Shown here: positions 11,823 to 22,511 of the stretch, piece after piece
Numbering within the stretch: the stretch's first letter is position 1
How the letters are laid out: each line of letters opens with the position of its first letter
Origin: Hippopus hippopus
Taxonomy: Eukaryota > Mollusca > Bivalvia > Cardiida > Cardiidae
Direction of reading: 5' to 3'
Length of the DNA: 64,000 nucleotides
NCBI GenBank assembly: GCA_946811185.2
Contig: OX328109.1
Span: 41,462,129 to 41,526,128 of the forward strand
Translations under genes and position numbers: made by a program
The notes under the pieces: generated by a model
Seen by the model: the letters and a program-made list of their open reading frames with translations, nothing else
Database searches by the model: none
What the model was told of the DNA's origin: nothing

Positions 11823-12264
11823 AAATTTCAGCCAAACCAGTTGATAACTAGGAGATTGGGACACAAAACTGTGTTGACAAATAGAGGGACAATTTAATTG
11901 CAGTTTACTCTGCCTACTTCATTGTTGTGGGGTATAGCTACAGTACATGTTTACATTTCTCAACAAATTGATATGTTTCTGTTATGCCATATGTATGTGA
12001 CTAAACTTATACTTTGTACAAACATATTTCACTTTCACTAATTTCCAGATGAACAGAAGAAGACATTTGAACTACCAGTATTTCAAATAAAATGTTGCAC
12101 AAATGGTGAGATCTGCTTTTGAAAATGGAATCAAGCAGATGTCTCAGGTCAATCCAAAAATAAATACATGTAATACCAAAATACATGTATCAATCAATGT
12201 AGAAACATGCACAGATTCAAATACATATAACAACAAATGCCCTTGTAGTCAAAGAAAGTATTTA

Positions 12265-12796
12265 TTAACTCTTTCCCAAACGACAAAATTTTAGATAAGT
12301 CCAAAGTGAAAGCTTATGCAGACAACAAAATAAATGTGACTCAAAAATTGAAATTTCTTTTAGGTAGGGTAGAAAACATAGTGGAAAAAGGAGAAAATGC
12401 TGGTTATCAGCATTTTTTCCTTTTCCCACAATGTTTCTATCCTTTCCAAAACAAAACCCATTCTTCAGGCCTCATATAACTTGTTGTCTGCAAAACTCTA
12501 AATTTTGAGAAGTCTAAAGTTTTGTCGTATGGTAAAAAGTAGAGCAGTCCATTGCTTAATCCCTTACCGAATTATCCTGAGGTTTACAGACATTGATGGG
12601 GGTAGCTTTTGAAAACAATGTTATAAAAACATTGCAGGAAAAGGACAGAACGCTGGTTACCAGCTTTCTCTCCTTTTTCTGCAATATTTTCTCTCATATC
12701 AGAGATTGTAAGCCCTTATTTGCCAATTTCAAATTTGTCGTCTGATGATGTTCTGAAATTGGGAGAGACTAAAGTTTGTTGTTTGGTTGGTACAGA
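12265..12796. mobile_element. two family A elements, plus then minus
   Basis: The first is 12265-12542 (TTAACTCTTTCCCAAACGAC, hairpin about 12400). The second is about 12557-12796, with its hairpin at about 12655 and a degraded end. The last exon of the membrane-protein gene starts 67 bases beyond. Confidence 0.75.
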
Positions 12797-12862
12797 TGGT
12801 CCCTAAGACAGGTTCAACTGTATTTAAACTATTGCGTGTAAAGTCTTCATGATTTTAACGAA

Positions 12863-13041
12863 TCAAAAGTCCATTAAAGGTGCTGAATATATCAGTCTCT
12901 CCTCTTCGCTATTGTCTGACATCGCATCTACAATATCGCGTTCCTGAAATTTGACTGATCTCTTTTTGCGCTTCCATCGCCACCTTTTACTAAGCCTTAC
13001 GATACTTTTTGGAAGATATGGTCTTTTTAAAGCTAGAATTT
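12863..13041 (-). CDS. membrane-protein gene, last exon
   Basis: The acceptor is TATTATTTCAG|AAATTC. It codes 59 residues with the basic RLSKRWRWKRKKR stretch, an acidic segment and the end SAPLMDF, then TGA. Confidence 0.72.
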
Positions 13042-16000
13042 CTGAAATAATATAAAGTAAAAAAATAGAAATATAATACAAATAAATAAATTTTTCAGTA
13101 TCATTTCAGTTCAGTTTCACTGCAGCCCATGAGCATATTCATGCATTCCTAAATTTTCTTTTACAGATCTTTTGCACAGCTTTCTTTCAACTACTTAATT
13201 TCCCTAATAAAAAGAATAGGAACAGTGTTCAGCTGTAAGAGAGGAATGAATCCTATCAAGAATAATCATCATAAACCTTTGAAAAGAAAGTGGGCCATGC
13301 TAAAAATCAAACTTGCCACCCTGGACTGCAAGCCCTGTATGTCACCACCTGAGCTACCAGGCTCAAGACTATCATTACTACACACACAGCTGACTGATTG
13401 ATTGCATAGTGTTTAACACCGTATTCAACATTATTTCAGTTATATCCCGGCGGCCAGTGCACCTATCCATGCTTTCCTGGAATTATTTTAACCAGTACTC
13501 CGCACAATATTCTTTATAAGCCACTGGCTGCTTTCCCTCGTAATCATCGTTGAAAGAATAATCAGCAGTGAGAGAGGATTGAATCCTGTCGCAATGACTA
13601 TCACCAATCCTGGGAGAGAAATTGGCCGAGCCGGGGATCAAACCAGCAACCCCCTGTTCTTAAGTCCTGCACGCTTCCAACTGCATTGCCGGAGCTTGGC
13701 TCACACACAGATGAAGATTTCAATAATTCAAACAACAGACTTTAAGCAATAGGGCCATATTGGTGGTGAATCTCTCATCTGAGCATGTGAACCTATATGA
13801 GAGTAATCATACATTCACATAACAAGAGGGCAGTAATGGCACTGCCTAATAGATAAATTTGCCTCACACTTAACTCTTTGCCAAACAACAAAATTTTAGA
13901 TTTTTCCAAATTGAAATCTTTTGCAGACAGCAAATCATATGTGCCTCAAATTGCAGAATTTGTTTCTGAAAGGATAGAAAACATTGTGAGAAAAGGAGAA
14001 AATGCTGGTTACCAGTATTTTCTTCTTTTCCCACAATGTTTCCAAAAGGCTTCTTCCTGAAGGTCACTAAATCTCGGGATTGTGTGGTAAAGGGTTAATT
14101 GGCATAGACATGACATTAAACCCTGAGGAGTGTGTATTGCAATTGAAATTTTACAGCGAAATTTAGACTACCCCAAAAAGAAGCGCCTTTTTCCACATGG
14201 TAAGATAAACTCAGTGAATACAAGCAGATCTAATCAAGTATGGTTCATACCACATGTATCAATAAAATCTGATGAGTATTTGACATAAAGATTTCCAAAA
14301 ATTAAGTAGATATCCATATTTAGACTTGTCTTTGATATATCAAGTCAATAGTTCGATCAAATTTTCATTAATTTTGAGCAGAAAAAGTGCCCTAAATATT
14401 TTCTTTTTTTTTTTGATAAGATTTGACTTTGTAGCCTATCTAAGATGATCAACTGAAACTTGTCTGTGATTTAAAATTAATGAGACAAAATATGTTGACC
14501 AAAATTTCATTAACCATTAAAGTGCCTTTTGCAACTATAGTTGCCTTTGCAGCCAGTGTAGATCAAGATCAGACTGCACAAAATATGCAGTCTGATCTTT
14601 GATCTACACTGCCCACTGAAACATTACAGACCAAAGCCACTATGAAATTGCACTTCTTGGGGTCTTATTTCTACACTAAGAAAGTTCTATTGGGTTTACC
14701 CTGTGCTCTAAGGGTTAACTCTTCGCCTGCTAAATTAATCAAATGAAATCTTCAAGCCAAAAATTAATGTTGCTATCTTAAAGTCATGTTTTGGGAAAAA
14801 ACATCTCCTTATAGGGCAGTGCAGATCAGAGATCAGACTGCACATTCTGTGCAGTTTGTTCTTGATTTACACTGTCCATAACAGGCCTTTGAGTCATGTT
14901 TAGCAGCCTAAGGGTTAACATTGGGTGGTGAGTATTCCCTTGTAAGTATTTACCTCTAATGCTGGCTGTATGGTGATCACTTTCACGAAACACATAGTCA
15001 AGATGTTGCTCATGGTTGCGGTTCATTGGTTTCAAACCACACACCTTCATGGCAAACATCATCACCACAATCAGACACACGATACACAACATTGCCCATA
15101 TATGGTCCCTTGACCTGTAGAAACAGAAACCAGGATATGAGCAGTGCTCTGGACCCGTTGTTAAAGGGGGTTTAACCCTTTCCCAAACTACAAATTTTAG
15201 AACCCTTCCAAATTAAGTGTCTGCAGAAAACAAATTTGAAAGTGGTACAAATGAACCCAGGTTGGCATGCACAGACTGCGCAGACTGACCTGGATTGATA
15301 CTTTTTGAAGATGCATTTAAACCCCTTTTTCACAGAGCATGACTCTGTATCATGTCTACAAAATGACCTAGCCTAAAAGTCTTTTGTGGCTGCCATTCCC
15401 AGGTTTCAAACCCCGAACCTTCATAACCAACATCACCCCATCCATCAAACACATGGGACTGAAAATGGCCAATTTCATGGTCTCTTCAGCTGGAGCAACG
15501 GAATACAGACAAGAGACTTATTACCAAATATTCGTCAATTTATGCTCCAAAGCATTTTTGAGGGGGGATAAACGCTGATCAAACCTTTACCAAACAATCT
15601 TGTGTTTTAGTGACCCTGAAGTAAAAGGTTTTTGTTGTGTTAGCAACCAGTATTTACTCCTTTTCCCACAGTATTTTCTATCTTTTCAAAGATATATATA
15701 TCCAATCATTTCAGCATTATTATATATGTAAGCAGGTAAAGCTTTCGAAATGATAGAGTGATTGAATGGTGTTTTACAATGCTATGATTTCATGAAAAAT
15801 TATAACACCCCCCTTTAACCGTTTGTCAAACTGTCAAGTTTTGACGACCCAGAGGTAGAAGCCTTTTGAAAAAAATTGTATGAAAAGGACAAAATGTTGG
15901 TAACCAGCATTTTCTCCTTTTCCTACAATGTTTTCTGTCCTTTCAAAGCTAAATCCCATAATTTGAAGTTAACTTAATTTGTTGTCTGCAACTGCTTTGA

Positions 16001-18481
16001 ATTTGGACCAGTCTAAAATTTTGTCGTTTCGTAATGAGTTACGCTTACATGCTCCGCTGCAGTGCTGCAATTAATTCTCTCCATTGTTTGTAACTTAGTC
16101 CATTAAAGGTAGAATTCCTCAGTGAATCATTTCTCTCACTTTCTTCTTCTATCCACATTACGCTGCCTTCTTCAGCAATGAAATCACTGTTATGTATACT
16201 TTCAGTTCCTAACTGTAGAAGTTTTCTCTGTCTCAAAATAAAGCTAAGAGAAAAGTATTCATTTTTCTGCTGTTTTAATGTGTCACAATACGCCTTTAGA
16301 TTTTTATATCTTCTACAAGTCCTATATTTTTGTCTATTGCTTTCACCCACATTAAAAACCATGTGCTTATCTTTAAGTCCTTGTAGATGTCTACTGTTTA
16401 TTAAGTCATCTATCTTGAGTTTATGTTTTGACTTCTTTGCAATGTCATGACTCATGAATGTATTATGTGATACGAACTTTGTATAGTCAGATATGTCTAG
16501 ATTGCGTAAATCTTCCTGTTGCTGAAGCTGATACTCAAACAACCACCAATTGCAACACCAATCTTTCGTTTGATTGGTCAAGTGATCAAATCTAACTCTG
16601 TTGCCATGTATATCTGATATATGTGCATATATACCAGATGGTAATTCTGTATTTTCTATCAGCCTAGCTGCTAGCCTTCTTTTAACTTTTAAGGGTATAT
16701 GTACATGATGATCCACATTGTCATCTAATCCTTGCTGAAAAAAAAATGAACAAGAATTTTCATAATCATTCAAAACCTATCTGTTCTTTATTTGTACAAC
16801 AAAATCTTAAACTGTCTTTGAAAGGTAGAAAACATTTTCCTTTCCATAATATGTTTTCAAAGGCTGTCTTCCTTGGGGTCATACAAACATGGGATTCTTC
16901 AGTAAAGGCCAAAGGGTTCACTCTTTACCAAAGGACAAAATTTTAGGTTCAACCCAATTGAAAGCATTCCAAGACTACAAATTATATATAGACCAAATAA
17001 TGATTTCTGTCTTTGATAAGATAGAAAACATTGTGGGAAACGGAGAAAATGCTGGTTACCAGCATTTTCTCCTTTCCCACAATGTTTTCAGAAGCCTTCT
17101 TATTTAGAGTCATTAAAACTCGGGATTGTGTAGTAAAGGGTTAAAGATGGTTTGAACAAGAATATCAAGTCACTAACTGTTGGACACGGTATAATTATCC
17201 ATACTAAATTTGCCATTAGAAAAAACAGAATTAAATATATACAGAAAAATAATTGATCTCTACTTTAATAACAGTTTAGAGCAAGTTTTTTGTTGATCTT
17301 GTTGCATTTTTCAACATAATTATGACTTAAATTCATCTACAGGGTGTTTCATAATATATTCAAATGTGCCCAAGTTTTATAAGTTATAAAGGAAACACAA
17401 TATAGATTTAATTTAATGAGTGTAAGAATACAATTTTAAGACATGCACATTATGCAATGCAACATTCAACATATATTATCAACGGTGGTTAGTACCTTCA
17501 AAACATATATCAATTTACATCTGATGTTCAAAATCTTTTTTTTTTAACATCGCTGGGCATTTAGACCTTAACTTACATCGTAGGGCATTTAGACCCTTCA
17601 TTTACATTGCAGGTTATTTTGACCCTTAATCTATATCACAGGGCATTTCAACCCTTTCTTTACATTGCAGAGCATTTAGACCCTTCATTTACATTGCAGG
17701 GCCTTTTGGCCCTCATTTACATCGCAGGGCATTTAGACTCTTCATTTACATCACAGGGCATTCAGACCCTTCATGAAATTTGCTTCATTGATCATTCTAT
17801 TTGGGATGTGATCAGTCTCATGTCTGGAACTAAGGAGCTCATCCATTGTCTCAGGCTGTACTTTATGCAAATTGTCATTGTAACTTCACGGAAAAAGTCC
17901 AATGGGCTAAAATGCCTGAAGAATGAGGGGGTCATGGTCGCTGCGTTTTCAAGATCACCCTTGAATTAAACTTGCTATTCCAATATGCTATGGGCTGTGT
18001 GTGGTGTCGTACCATCTTGCTGAAACCGCACTTGCTCTCTCAGATACCTGATACTGGTCGAGTAGTTGATTACAACTAACCCTGCTGCTGCATTTTGAAT
18101 ACTTTTAATCTTCTTAGGGTTACCGTGCTTTCAAGTTGAAGGAATGCGCCTATGTTATTTTTGTGATTATCTCAGCAGAGACACAACTAAAGAGTAACAT
18201 CAGACCAAGCCTCCAACTCGGGAATAGGGTACAGGGTGCGAGCCCACTTACATTTATTTCTGTACATTATAAATATGTATTTATAATATACAAAAACAAA
18301 AATGTAAGTTGTGACTGAAGTTCGGGGAAAAAACAGTGCCTATGGCCGTACGGGTGCGAGTCCAATGATCTGCAGATAGATGTCTGAATTACAGAGTATT
18401 TAAGGAGAGAAATTATCGTCTCACCGACAAAACTGCCATCACAAACAAATTTTGTATGAAAAACACATATATAATATTCAT
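12863..18481 (-). CDS. unrecognised single-pass (type I) membrane protein
   Basis: Four minus-strand exons join in phase: 18481-18425, 16734-16049, 15114-14954 and 13041-12863, giving 360 residues and a TGA stop. Residues 1-19 (MNIIYVFFIQNLFVMAVLS) look like a signal peptide. The outer part (20-252) contains a WCCNWW cluster, a TCRRYKNLKAYC cysteine pair and three N-glycosylation sequons (NQT, NDS, NST). A hydrophobic helix at about 253-270 (IWAMLCIVCLIVVMMFAM) is followed by a 90-residue inner tail with a very basic stretch (RLSKRWRWKRKKR) and an acidic end. I do not recognise the family. If exon 2 were not spliced, the frame would stop at 16045 just after its donor and give a secreted form without the helix. 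An in-frame ATG at 18613 would add 44 residues, but the internal ATG gives the better signal peptide. Confidence 0.68.
13105..13372 (-). mobile_element. tRNA-derived SINE, degraded
   Basis: 'GAGAGGAATGAATCCTATCA' in the body and 'TGAGCTACCAGGCTC' as the reverse box A end. Inside the last intron of the membrane-protein gene. Confidence 0.6.
13400..13702 (-). mobile_element. tRNA-derived SINE
   Basis: Complete reverse copy: 'AGTGTTTAACACCGTATTCA', 'CCGGCGGCCAGTGCACCTA', 'GAGGATTGAATCCTGTCGCA', and a head 'GGGGATCAAACCAGCAACCC' to 'CCGGAGCTTGGCTC'. Confidence 0.8.
13870..14098 (+). mobile_element. family A TTAA miniature element, full length
   Basis: TTAACTCTTTGCCAAACAAC to GGTAAAGGGTTAA, 229 bp. 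The hairpin is at about 14005. Confidence 0.9.
14510..14718 (+). mobile_element. family B TTAA miniature element
   Basis: TTAACCATTAAAGTGCC to CTCTAAGGGTTAA, with the central palindrome AGATCAAGATCAGACTGCA / TGCAGTCTGATC. It shares its right TTAA with the next copy. Confidence 0.8.
14715..14918 (+). mobile_element. family B TTAA miniature element
   Basis: TTAACTCTTCGCCTGCTAA to CCTAAGGGTTAA, with palindrome GATCAGACTGCACA at about 14835. It ends 35 bases from the donor of membrane-protein exon 3. Confidence 0.8.
14954..15114 (-). CDS. membrane-protein gene, exon 3 (transmembrane helix)
   Basis: The acceptor is TTTCTACAG|GTCAAG and the donor ATTAGAG|GTAAAT. It codes the hydrophobic helix and the first part of the inner tail. 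Phases match exons 2 and 4. Confidence 0.75.
15150..15350. repeat. family C palindrome with a family A fragment inside
   Basis: 'GGGGGTTTAACCC' and 'GACTGCGCAGACTGACCTGG' belong to the family C palindrome. TTAACCCTTTCCCAAACTAC at 15174 starts a truncated family A piece. Confidence 0.5.
15578..15745 (-). mobile_element. degraded family A element
   Basis: Left end 'CCTTTACCAAACAATC' and the second hairpin arm only. Confidence 0.5.
15817..16042 (-). mobile_element. family A element at a 5' splice site
   Basis: TTAACCGTTTGTCAAACTG to CGTTTCGTAATGAGTTAC. The hairpin is at about 15903. Its right edge touches the donor hexamer (16043-16048) of membrane-protein exon 2. Confidence 0.82.
16049..16734 (-). 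CDS. membrane-protein gene, exon 2 (ectodomain)
   Basis: The acceptor is TTTTTTTCAG|CAAGGA and the donor GGAGCAT|GTAAGC. It codes 228 residues plus two bases. The length of the open frame, the codon use and the splice sites support it as real. If it is not spliced, TAA follows at once. Confidence 0.75.
16917..17144 (+). mobile_element. family A TTAA miniature element
   Basis: TTCACTCTTTACCAAAGGAC to AGTAAAGGGTTAA. The hairpin is at about 17050. A truncated copy precedes it (about 16785-16916). Confidence 0.85.
17541..17776. repeat. tandem repeat, unit 28-30 bp, about 8 copies
   Basis: Units of the form ACATYGCAGGGCATTTAGAC + CCTTCATTT. An open frame through it is a by-product of the repeat. 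Confidence 0.85.
17777..18424. other. non-coding stretch before exon 1 of the membrane-protein gene
   Basis: Intron 1 sequence. I found no motif with clear meaning. Beyond exon 1, AAGGGAAGTAACTG (about 18568) and AAGGGAGATCACC (about 18599) resemble 5' gene flanks common in molluscs, but this is weak. Confidence 0.35.
18425..18481 (-). CDS. membrane-protein gene, exon 1 (signal peptide)
   Basis: It codes 19 hydrophobic residues from ATG 18481 to the donor TTGTCG|GTGAGA, phase 0, matching exon 2. The frame is open upstream to another ATG at 18613, so the 5' limit is uncertain. Confidence 0.6.
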
Positions 18482-18839
18482 AACTTCTTTGCTGACACAT
18501 TTGGGTGTAAATGCTCCCTTGATATATTTGTCAATATTTTGTATCGTGTTGGACGTTTTTTGAGAATAAGGGAAGTAACTGAAAATTTTCCCAAAACAAG
18601 GGAGATCACCCAATAATTAGTAAATTAAGTATATCTTCATTTACGATTATCTCATTCTACAATTTAATTGAAATTGTCGTTTCCCTCTATAATCCAGGAA
18701 CATAGGAATGCCCATCGCCCATTAATCTGTCTGTACGCCTGAAAATCTTTTTTTTTCCCGCTTCCTTTCTCTCAAACCCATTGTCTAATTTTAGAGATAC
18801 ATGCATTTCACAACTCTAAATACCAAACGTCATTTAAGT

Positions 18840-19042
18840 TTCAGACTGGTACAATTCGAAAGTGTTTGTAGATGGCAAGTTAAAGTTGACCAAAATGACA
18901 AAATTTGTCCTTGATAGGTTAGAAAACATTTTGAGAAAAGGAGAAAATGCTGGATCTATTTACCACCAATTTCTCCTTTTCCCACTGTGTTTCCAAAAGC
19001 CTTTTTCCACAGGGTCATTAAAGTCAGGATTATGTGCTAAAC
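18840..19042 (+). mobile_element. family A element, left end lost
   Basis: Begins at the internal 'CAGACTGGTACAATTCGAAA'. The hairpin at about 18950 is disturbed by a short insertion (ATCTATTTA). Confidence 0.7.
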
Positions 19043-19140
19043 GATCGATGAGACAATGTGCAGCGTGGAGGTTTCAGATAGCAAACTCGAATGTCAAGGT
19101 AATAGTGGGGTTCAAAGGTTACCGTGTTTGCTCCATATCT

Positions 19141-19368
19141 CATAACCCTGTACAAGTCAATGCGACTCTCAACAACCCTCAGAGAGAAAGCTTTGGAAAA
19201 CATTGTGGGAAAGGAAGAAAATGCTGGTAGCCAGCATTTTCTTCCTTTTCCACAGTGCTTTCTTACCTTCCCAGAACAATTTTTAATTCCTGAGTCATAT
19301 TTAAATTGTCGTCTGCAAATGCTTTCAATTTGAAAAAGCCTAAATTTTGTCATTTGGTTAAGGGTTAA
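19141..19368 (-). mobile_element. family A TTAA miniature element
   Basis: ATAACCCTGTACAAGTC to GGTTAAGGGTTAA. The hairpin is at about 19220 (GCTGGTAGCCAGC). Confidence 0.8.
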
Positions 19369-19767
19369 AGCTCTGGCCCCAGTTTGAATCTATTTTACAC
19401 GTGTGCAACTTCATGAGATCAGATTTCTGGACTCCAATGTCAAGGTCACAGCAGGGAGTCAAAGGTCACAAGCTCATAAATTGTGTCTGTCCAATAACTC
19501 TTGAACCCTATGCCTGAGTTTCAATATACATGTATTTCACATGTGTGCAGCTTGATGAGACGATGTGAAGAAGGTTTCAGCCCCCAGGCTCAAAGGCCAT
19601 GGTAACAGCTGGGAGGAGGAGGGGGAGGGCTTGTAATCTTGTCCCCTGCAAAAATCTCTTAAGCCTTTGGTCCGTCTTTGAAAAACATTTCACACATGTA
19701 GACACTTTGAATGTGCAGAGTTGAGGTATCACATTCCAGGCTGCTAGGTCATCATAGCAAGTGCATT

Positions 19768-20121
19768 AAGTCTTTACCAGACGACAAAATTTTAAACTAG
19801 TCAAAACTGAGAGCAGTCAAATTTAATGTCGCGCAAAGGATGGGACTTTTATGAGAAAGAGCAGAAAACATTGTGGGAAAAGGAGAAAATGCTGGTTACC
19901 AGCATTTTCGCCTTTTCCCACAATGTTTTTCAAAAACTGAAAGCAACTGCAGACGACAAATTTAATGTGGTTCAAAGGATGAACCTTTTATGAGAAAGAG
20001 TAGAAAACATTGTGGAAAAGGAGAAGATCCTGGTTACCAGCATTTCCTCCTCGTCCAACAATATTTTCAAAATGTTTATCTCAAGGTTGTTCAAACTTGG
20101 GACTGTGTAAAAAAGAAGTAA
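19768..20121 (+). mobile_element. family A element with its middle duplicated
   Basis: One left end, then two successive hairpins (about 19890 and 20025), each followed or preceded by the same AAAACTGAGAGCA / GACGACAAATTTAATGT segment, then one worn right end. Confidence 0.7.
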
Positions 20122-20237
20122 CAGTCAGATGCTCTGAAATCATGTCTGCTTTCTATTGCGCTGTGTTGTACGATTAATTAGTGTGAAAATTTCTGCTATT
20201 TGCTTTCAATTTTTGCAAAGTTTTTTCTCCTGGTAAA

Positions 20238-20474
20238 CGGTCAACCCTTTTCCACACAATCCTGACTTTATAGGACCTGGAGGAAAAAAAGCTGTCTTAA
20301 ACATTGTGGGAAAAGGAGAAAGAGCTGGTACCCAGCATTTTCTCCTTTTCCGACAACCTTTTCCACCCTTTCCACATCAAACATCAATTTTGACTCACAT
20401 TTATTTATTTCTTCGTCTGCTAATACTTTCAGCTTTGACAAGTCTTGAGTTTTGTCATTTGGTCAAGAGTTGAA
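20238..20474 (-). mobile_element. family A miniature element
   Basis: GTCAACCCTTTTCCACACAA to TTGGTCAAGAGTTGA. The hairpin is at about 20330. Confidence 0.75.
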
Positions 20475-20582
20475 GAAACTGTTATCTCCTGACAATAACA
20501 GTAACTCTTTACCAGATTACAAAATTAATAATTTTAGATTTGTCCAAATTGAAAGTGTTCACAGACAAAAAATTAAAGGCCC

Positions 20583-20890
20583 AGTAGAGGCCAAAAAATT
20601 AAAGTAGGTGTTATCATACATTTAAATTTAAATCATACCATTTAAAAGTATGGAAAATATTGTGGAGATAACAGTCTGTTATCGTGTGGTCGAGCCATGT
20701 GTTAGTCGCTGGCAGAGAAAAGAATATTAAAGTCAGGCAAAATGTAAACAAAACACACAGCTACCTGGCAGGTTTTAACCTAATTTTGAAATTAATTTCT
20801 CGGTCAGCGACTAACACTTGGACCGACCGATATAAATTTAAATGCATTTAAACACCCGCTTTGTTTACTTTTGGCCTTTATTGTTACTTT
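20583..20890. mobile_element. fold-back element, family D, copy 1
   Basis: Inverted arms built on ATTTAAATTTAAAT and 'CCAAGTGTTAGTCGCTG', ending near GGCCAAAA. The arms pair over about 130 bases. Confidence 0.6.
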
Positions 20891-21313
20891 AAATGGGTCT
20901 TAAATGATGAGATTTATCTTTGGAAAGGAAGAAAATGGTGTAGGGAAAAAGGAGACAATACTGGTTATGGGTATTTTCTTCTTTTGCCACAATGTTTTCG
21001 AATGCCGTCTTTGTCAGGATCATTAAAACTAAGGGATATTTGATAAATAGACTGTTAAGAAGCATGTCTGTAGTAATAATGTTATATATAAAGAAGGAAA
21101 AATAACCAAATTCAACATTCTGGAATAAGAATAGGCATCAGATTAACCTCTTTTCATGCTTTTTAATACAACAATTTGAATGATCAGCAAGGAAGCCATG
21201 ACAGCCCTGAAATCCCTAACCAAAAAAATTACAGCATGGCTGCAACAATGCTATTAAAAATGTAAACCTTAGGAAGAAACTTATAACTGTGTGGGCAATA
21301 AAGCCCTACTAGC

Positions 21314-21655
21314 TGCCAAAAGCGAACAAAGCAGGTTTTACATTGCATTTGAATTTAAATGATACCTTTTAAAAGTATTGAAATTGTTATGAAGATGACA
21401 ATTTGTAATTGTAAGTTTGGTCCAAGGGTTAGTCACTGGCATAAAAATGAATTTCAAAATCAGGTTAATAAAGAAAAAGACAGAGTGACCTGGCAACTTT
21501 TGACCAACTTTTAAAATTCATTTTACGGACAGCAACTTGGACCAACTGTACAATAACAGATTGTCACCATTACAATAATTGCCATGCTTTTAAATGGAAT
21601 TATTTAAATTTGAGTGCATTTTAACACCCGCTTAGAATACTTTTGGCAGGTATTG
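21314..21655. mobile_element. fold-back element, family D, copy 2
   Basis: Ends GCCAAAAGCGAACAAAGC and AATACTTTTGGC are inverted. Inside are ATTGAAATTGTTATGAAG and its inverted partner, as in copy 1. Confidence 0.65.
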
Positions 21656-21829
21656 AGGACTTTAACCCTTTTGTCAACAACCTCCTGCTATATAAGCCCC
21701 AAAGGAAAATGGCTTCAGAAAACATTGGAGAGAAAGGAGTAAATGCTGGTTACCAATCTTACAATGTTTTCGAAAGTGCTACTCGCAAAGGTGATAAAAC
21801 AAATTAGCATTTAGGAAAGGAAAAATCTC

Positions 21830-22030
21830 TTTAACAAAGACAAAATTTTAGACTGCAGAAAAAAGATTAAATTCAACACAAATGATGCAAGTTATATGAC
21901 AAAGGATGGAAAAGATTGTGGGAAAAGGAGAAAATGCTGGTTACCAGCATTTTCTCTTTTTCCCACAATCTTTTTAAAAGCCTTCTCAATCAGGTGATGA
22001 AAAGACCAAAATGGTCTGGATTGTATAAAA
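21830..22030 (+). mobile_element. family A element, right end lost
   Basis: 'CTCTTTAACAAAGACAAAAT' start. The hairpin at about 21935 is followed by AAAGCCTTCT but no closing TTAA. Confidence 0.65.
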
Positions 22031-22130
22031 CCTTTGGCCAAGATACTGTGAATATCACGTAATATAATGCCAATCTTGTATTGCCAGCAACAGCTCTTCT
22101 TCAACCTTGTTTTCCCTATAACTTCAAAGC

Positions 22131-22432
22131 CGAGTCCCGGTAGCTCAGTCTGTAGCGTACAGGACTTGAGAACAGGGGGTCATGGGTTTGATCCCTGGCT
22201 CAGCCAATTTCTTTTCGCGGATTGATGATTGTCATTGTGACAGGATTCATTCCTCTCCCACCCCTGACCATTGTCTCGATGATCATTATGCAGAAAAGCA
22301 GCCTGTGGCTTGGAAAGAAAATAGTGTGGAGTACTGGTAAAAGTAACTCCAAGAAAGCGTGGATAGGTGGACTCGTCGCCGTAATATAACTGAAATAATG
22401 TTGCAGATGGCATTAAACACCAATTAATCAAT
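22131..22432 (+). mobile_element. tRNA-derived SINE, well preserved
   Basis: Head 'AGTCCCGGTAGCTCAGTC' (box A) and 'GGGTTTGATCCCTGGC' (box B). The body has 'GACAGGATTCATTCCTCTCC' and the tail ATTAATCAATCAATC. Confidence 0.85.
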
Positions 22433-22511
22433 CAATCTATAACTTCAAAAATTAACAATCTACCTCAAATACAAAGCAATAAATTAAAAGTGCCACAAGA
22501 TTTACCTTATA

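Noticed and set aside
14500..14900. CRISPR-like array
   Set aside because: The repeated palindromes are parts of two family B elements about 205 bp apart with no uniform spacers, and the genome is that of an animal.
17607..17969. 120-residue protein with repeats
   Set aside because: Its repeated ALIYIAGHLDSSFT-like units are simply the translated minisatellite.
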